A stretch of 64,000 nt of DNA from Adineta vaga (lineage: Eukaryota; Rotifera). The DNA lies in assembly GCA_021613535.1 (NCBI GenBank), contig CP075493.1, positions 6,758,001 to 6,822,000 of the forward strand, given 5' to 3'. The position numbers were made by a program, and so were the translations under genes. Positions 61,201-64,000 of the stretch are shown in pieces. The notes under the pieces are model-generated. The model did not search any database, had not been told where the DNA came from, and saw only the letters and a program-made list of their open reading frames with translations. Numbering within the stretch: the stretch's first letter is position 1; every line of letters starts with the position of its first letter.

Positions 61201-61492
61201 CCGAGTCTCACCTAATTGACACATCCATGCTCTCCCTTTCTCTCGTTTATAGACACTCACCACACTAAATCTCGGGTGGAATCAAATCAGTGAGAAGGGA
61301 GCACAACATATTGGTGATGCCTTGCGAACAAACACGGTAATCTTCATCCGCCCTTCTCTTAATTGACATATCCATGCTCTCTTTTTCTCTCGTTTATAGA
61401 CACTCACCACACTAGATCTCGGGCGAAATGAAATCGGCCATCAAGGAGCAGAAGACCTTGAAAATACTTTAGGAAACAGGTTGAGATTGTAG
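58269..61492 (+). CDS. F-box plus leucine-rich-repeat protein, one LRR per exon
   Basis: First exon 58269-58445 (59 residues, ends in phase 0 at GTAAGT) encodes an F-box: LPIELVYRILDHLTDFTLFS then VCKRFNQIL. After a 924-nt intron, fifteen exons follow (starts 59370, 59511, 59658, 59799, 59940, 60087, 60234, 60381, 60522, 60669, 60816, 60957, 61106, 61253, 61400). Fourteen are exactly 84 nt and encode one 28-residue RNI/NLRC-type LRR (TLTTLNLGWNQISEKGAQHI then GDALRTNT); the last runs 31 codons to TAG at 61492. Predicted product about 481 residues. F-box proteins link substrates to SKP1-CUL1 ubiquitin ligases, with LRRs as substrate receptor. The F-box to LRR join is inferred from matching phase and absence of other exons; the array could belong to a separate gene. 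Confidence 0.7.
58610..58896. mobile_element. MITE-like element with terminal inverted repeats
   Basis: A 287-bp block in the first intron begins TACCCAGgTCGA and ends with its inverse TCGAtCTGGGTA; over 22 bp the two ends match at 18 positions (inner part TCGGAT in both). A second internal inverted match (gattcctggtg / caccaggaat) lies further in, and aacattggatc occurs twice directly. The block is richer in GC than its surroundings and has no open frame. It looks like a non-autonomous DNA transposon with a TA-type target. Confidence 0.6.
59370..61492 (+). repeat. Fifteen-unit tandem array of exon plus intron (141-149 bp period)
   Basis: Each unit is an 84-nt LRR exon plus a 57, 63 or 65-nt intron, and introns are as alike as exons (conserved tcacctaattgaca core and tctcgtttatag end). 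Two intron classes occur: 57-nt (caggttcgtcctctgtc) and 63-65-nt (catatccatgctctc). Exon variants combine a front block (LNLGWNQ, LNLEWNQ or LDLRDNQ) with a back block (SEKG or GHQG). Confidence 0.95.
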
Positions 61493-63724
61493 TTTGGTTT
61501 CGAGGAACACTATTTTGTAGTCTTTTTTCTGGAGAATATTTTTAGAGGAAAGTGATGGGTAGAAAGATGAATGCTCATTCTGCTTGGAAGTCGTATTAAT
61601 CGGTTGATAGCGTGTTTTGTTTTGAACTCATGATGTCCGTCTGTGAAAGGTGGTTTTTCATCTGAGTTGTTGATTTGTGTATGTCCCAGAAAGCGGTATC
61701 ACGTTATATCTTTCGAAACTATCTGGTTTTAAGAGAATGTCTTCTGAAAAATTTTCAATAATTGAAAAGTTGTGAAGAAGAAGGATGGCCATCGGTGTGT
61801 CTTAGAAGTCTTTTAATGGGTCAGCTGCATTCATTCTCATCACTGATCTATTGCGAACGACTAGGAAACTATATCTTAAATATTTTGTTGTGATGAAAAA
61901 CGGAGTACAATATACGTTCGGACCTTATTTTGAATATTTCTCGTAATAGAGTTGAGTTTAATGTATGAGTGCATCGCAAAACTTTGCTGTATTCGGAACG
62001 CTAGAGATTTGTGGTTGACGTCATTATATAATGGATGACGAGTTTTACAGCTTGATTTAGTAGCTGCTTGGATTTGACGTTTAATGTCTAATGGTAGAAA
62101 TATGTTTTGTGTTCGTACATGTTCAAACATAAAAAAGAAAATTTTCAAGAAAAGAGTACATCTCAGTCTCAATTAACAAATGTGTTGAGACACAAAGTAG
62201 GATATAAATCGCATCTGAATGCATTTCCCGATGTATTCGAGTTTCAATGAAATGCGGCGAGATGCATTTGTTAATACAAAGAGTGCTTCATGTTTATATG
62301 GTAACTGGTACTTATATTCCATTCCTATTCTCTCATTGACATTCAGAGAATTACAAGAGTAGCAATGATTCGCGAGTGGTGAAGTAGTTCTATCTCGAGT
62401 TCACACATATTTCTTTTCGAATACATTCATCATCGGTGTCGACGAACCCGACTGTACTAGATCTATTGAAATTTTTCTTGGTGTATACGTTCAATTAAAT
62501 ACACATGATAATGAACATTTAGTTGTTGAATATACATCCATAATAATTTATTTGTCTATAATATGGTGATTTTGTTTACTTGAGAAATTGACGTTAACTG
62601 CCTTTCTAAATCCATCAATTGTCATGTAGATTCTTTGAAAATATACCAGCAACGCATATATTATGACGTATTTTTCAATGAACCAGTGGCATATTGATCA
62701 GTGACTTTTTGACTAGGAATATATTGATGGAGTATATAATTTTCGTATTTACATTTAATGGATATTTCCTTTCATATAATATTAGTATTTTAACAAATCA
62801 TATTTAACATTAGTCGAAAAGAGATGGCATAATTAAGGATAAACTTCGTTTGAATTGATTTGATCAATTTTGATTGAAATGTTCTAAATATATTTGTAAA
62901 AAATATCGAACTCATATAATATAGTCATCTATAACCTTTGAACAATTTCACAGCATCCATACAATGAGAATTCAAATGAGTTTTGGATCATAAACAAGAT
63001 AAAAATGAAGACATTTTCAAGAGTCATTAGAAAGATGATCTTATAAATTTTAAAATAATCGACTGTAAACGAATATAATCGATTGTCATACTTAGATAAA
63101 TAACTATTGAATCCATACAAAAAATTTAATACACCCTTTTTTTTAATTTTTTAATACTTGATGTTTCCAGATAAAAACTTTCTCTTCTATCAGAAAAATA
63201 TATATTTTGACCAAAATCATAGAGTATATGATTGTTCGTTCTTTTTTCAATGTTTTAAATTCTAATGAAAACAAATAACAATCTTGATGTCTTGTGTAGA
63301 AGAAGTTTTTCTTTTCTACTTTCACGGCAAAAGAGATAAAACTTCCATATTTAGACTTACGAAATGAGAACAAAATTAAAAATTAACGTTTCGTAATAAT
63401 CTCATCTACATTTCCACTCATTTTTTGTTATTTATAGACAAGCAGTAATTTATTAGAGCAACTCTATCTTCATTTAATTATCGTAAATGAAGTAGCTGTC
63501 TAATTCAACTTCGAGTATAAATAACGATGTTCAAAAAGCGCTCTTAGTCATTATTTTTTTATAGATATAATGATTTAGACTTTATTACTCATAAATAAAA
63601 TTTGTAAGAAGAGTCATATATGTGCAGAATTTTGAAGTATAATCGCATATAGATAAAAGAAAATCTATTTCTATTCCATGGAAAAAATCTAGCTCAAGTT
63701 CCGTGATTTATTTTCTAACTGATA
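61493..63724. other. Gene-poor AT-rich region, nothing coding seen
   Basis: About 2.2 kb after the LRR stop. Short open frames on the minus strand (for example 61876-62172 and 62929-63373) are Phe/Ile/Lys-rich AT noise without splice context. Confidence 0.5.
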
Positions 63725-63990
63725 TCAAATAGCTGAATGTGCATTTATATTCGAATTTGAATCCGGCAGCTGATGATAATATTGTTTCAACTGTTTTCGA
63801 GGAACACTGTAAGGTGCTCTCTGTTGGTCGGTCAGATCAACGCCTTTCATAGTGATATTGTAGTCGTGCACGCATACGAGTATTTCAGTTTGTTTATTTC
63901 TTTTATGAATAATCGTCACGTCATCATCGTGGTAGGTTGACAATATTTTAACATATTTCTTATCCGTTCATTTCAATGCCATTGATCTCT
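63725..63990 (-). pseudogene. Decayed piggyBac transposase fragment
   Basis: On the minus strand, STYHDDD, then VHDYNITMKGVDLTDQ and YSVPRKQLKQYYH match the last catalytic part of piggyBac DDE transposases (family pattern LSTYHD ... V-x-x-YN-x-x-MGGVDLxDQ ... YS-x-x-RKxxKWWxK). The third catalytic Asp (GVDL) is present. Upstream in frame a TGA at about 63968 sits where Trp is usual, MGG reads MKG, and the WWxKLF part after RKQLKQYYH is lost into unrelated residues before a stop, so the copy is dead. The remaining transposase would lie beyond the right edge. Confidence 0.75.
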
Positions 63991-64000
63991 TTTAACAACG

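Noticed and set aside
59370-61440. Regular repeats that could be taken for a CRISPR array or satellite
   Set aside because: The unit contains an 84-nt open exon bounded by GT and AG in phase 0 and encodes an LRR; spacers are introns and not unique sequences.
62929-63373. Two minus-strand frames near the right end
   Set aside because: Phe/Ile/Lys/Tyr-rich translations typical of AT-rich non-coding DNA, without splice sites or motifs.

Overview
The window is eukaryotic nuclear DNA: AT-rich and gene-dense, with genes cut by many short GT-AG introns (mostly about 45-80 nt) and orthologues of typical animal proteins (PTEN, NPC1, Smaug, SAMHD1, neuregulin-like ligand). Small spiralian-type genes, very short introns, close same-strand gene packing and LRR/piggyBac content fit a bdelloid rotifer (Adineta/Rotaria type). 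That assignment is an inference; no diagnostic rotifer-only marker was found. All exon models were read by eye from splice signals and reading phase, so edges may be off by a few bases, especially in terminal exons.

Layout. 0-8.7 kb: end of a lamin-tail protein (+), then four tightly packed minus-strand genes: single-C2 membrane protein, SAMHD1, POLD2 and PSME3, with gaps of about 107, 197 and 111 bp. 9-18 kb: housekeeping block of RPS25 and DCAF7 (+, 161 bp apart), intron-bearing histone H4 (+), TRMT2A (-), RPL7 (+) and SCHIP1 (-). 19-30 kb: PGAM5, a three-PLAT-domain protein with a 71-residue tandem repeat, an Ig-EGF-TM neuregulin-like ligand with a frame break, and a TMEM196-like four-pass protein (all +). 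31-44 kb: Smaug (SAMD4), NPC1 and PTEN (all -). 44-52 kb: HERPUD-like, ABHD13 and a transmembrane cholinesterase-type protein (+). 52-58 kb: an unrecognised disordered protein, muscle/non-muscle myosin regulatory light chain and a small helical (TerB-like?) protein (-). 58-61.5 kb: an F-box exon followed by an array of fifteen near-identical 84-base exons, each encoding exactly one leucine-rich repeat, with a MITE-like element in the first intron. 61.5-64 kb: gene-poor, ending in a decayed piggyBac transposase fragment.

How parts relate. Most of the window is conserved core biology and the neighbours are not one pathway. SAMHD1 (dNTP removal) and POLD2 (DNA synthesis) lie adjacent on one strand in a cluster that may be co-transcribed. 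Several genes have a strong splice acceptor a few bases before the ATG (SAMHD1, DCAF7, PTEN), as expected if a spliced leader is added in trans. The most unusual structure is the LRR exon array at 59.37-61.49 kb, which shows unit duplication, higher-order duplication and a hybrid exon.
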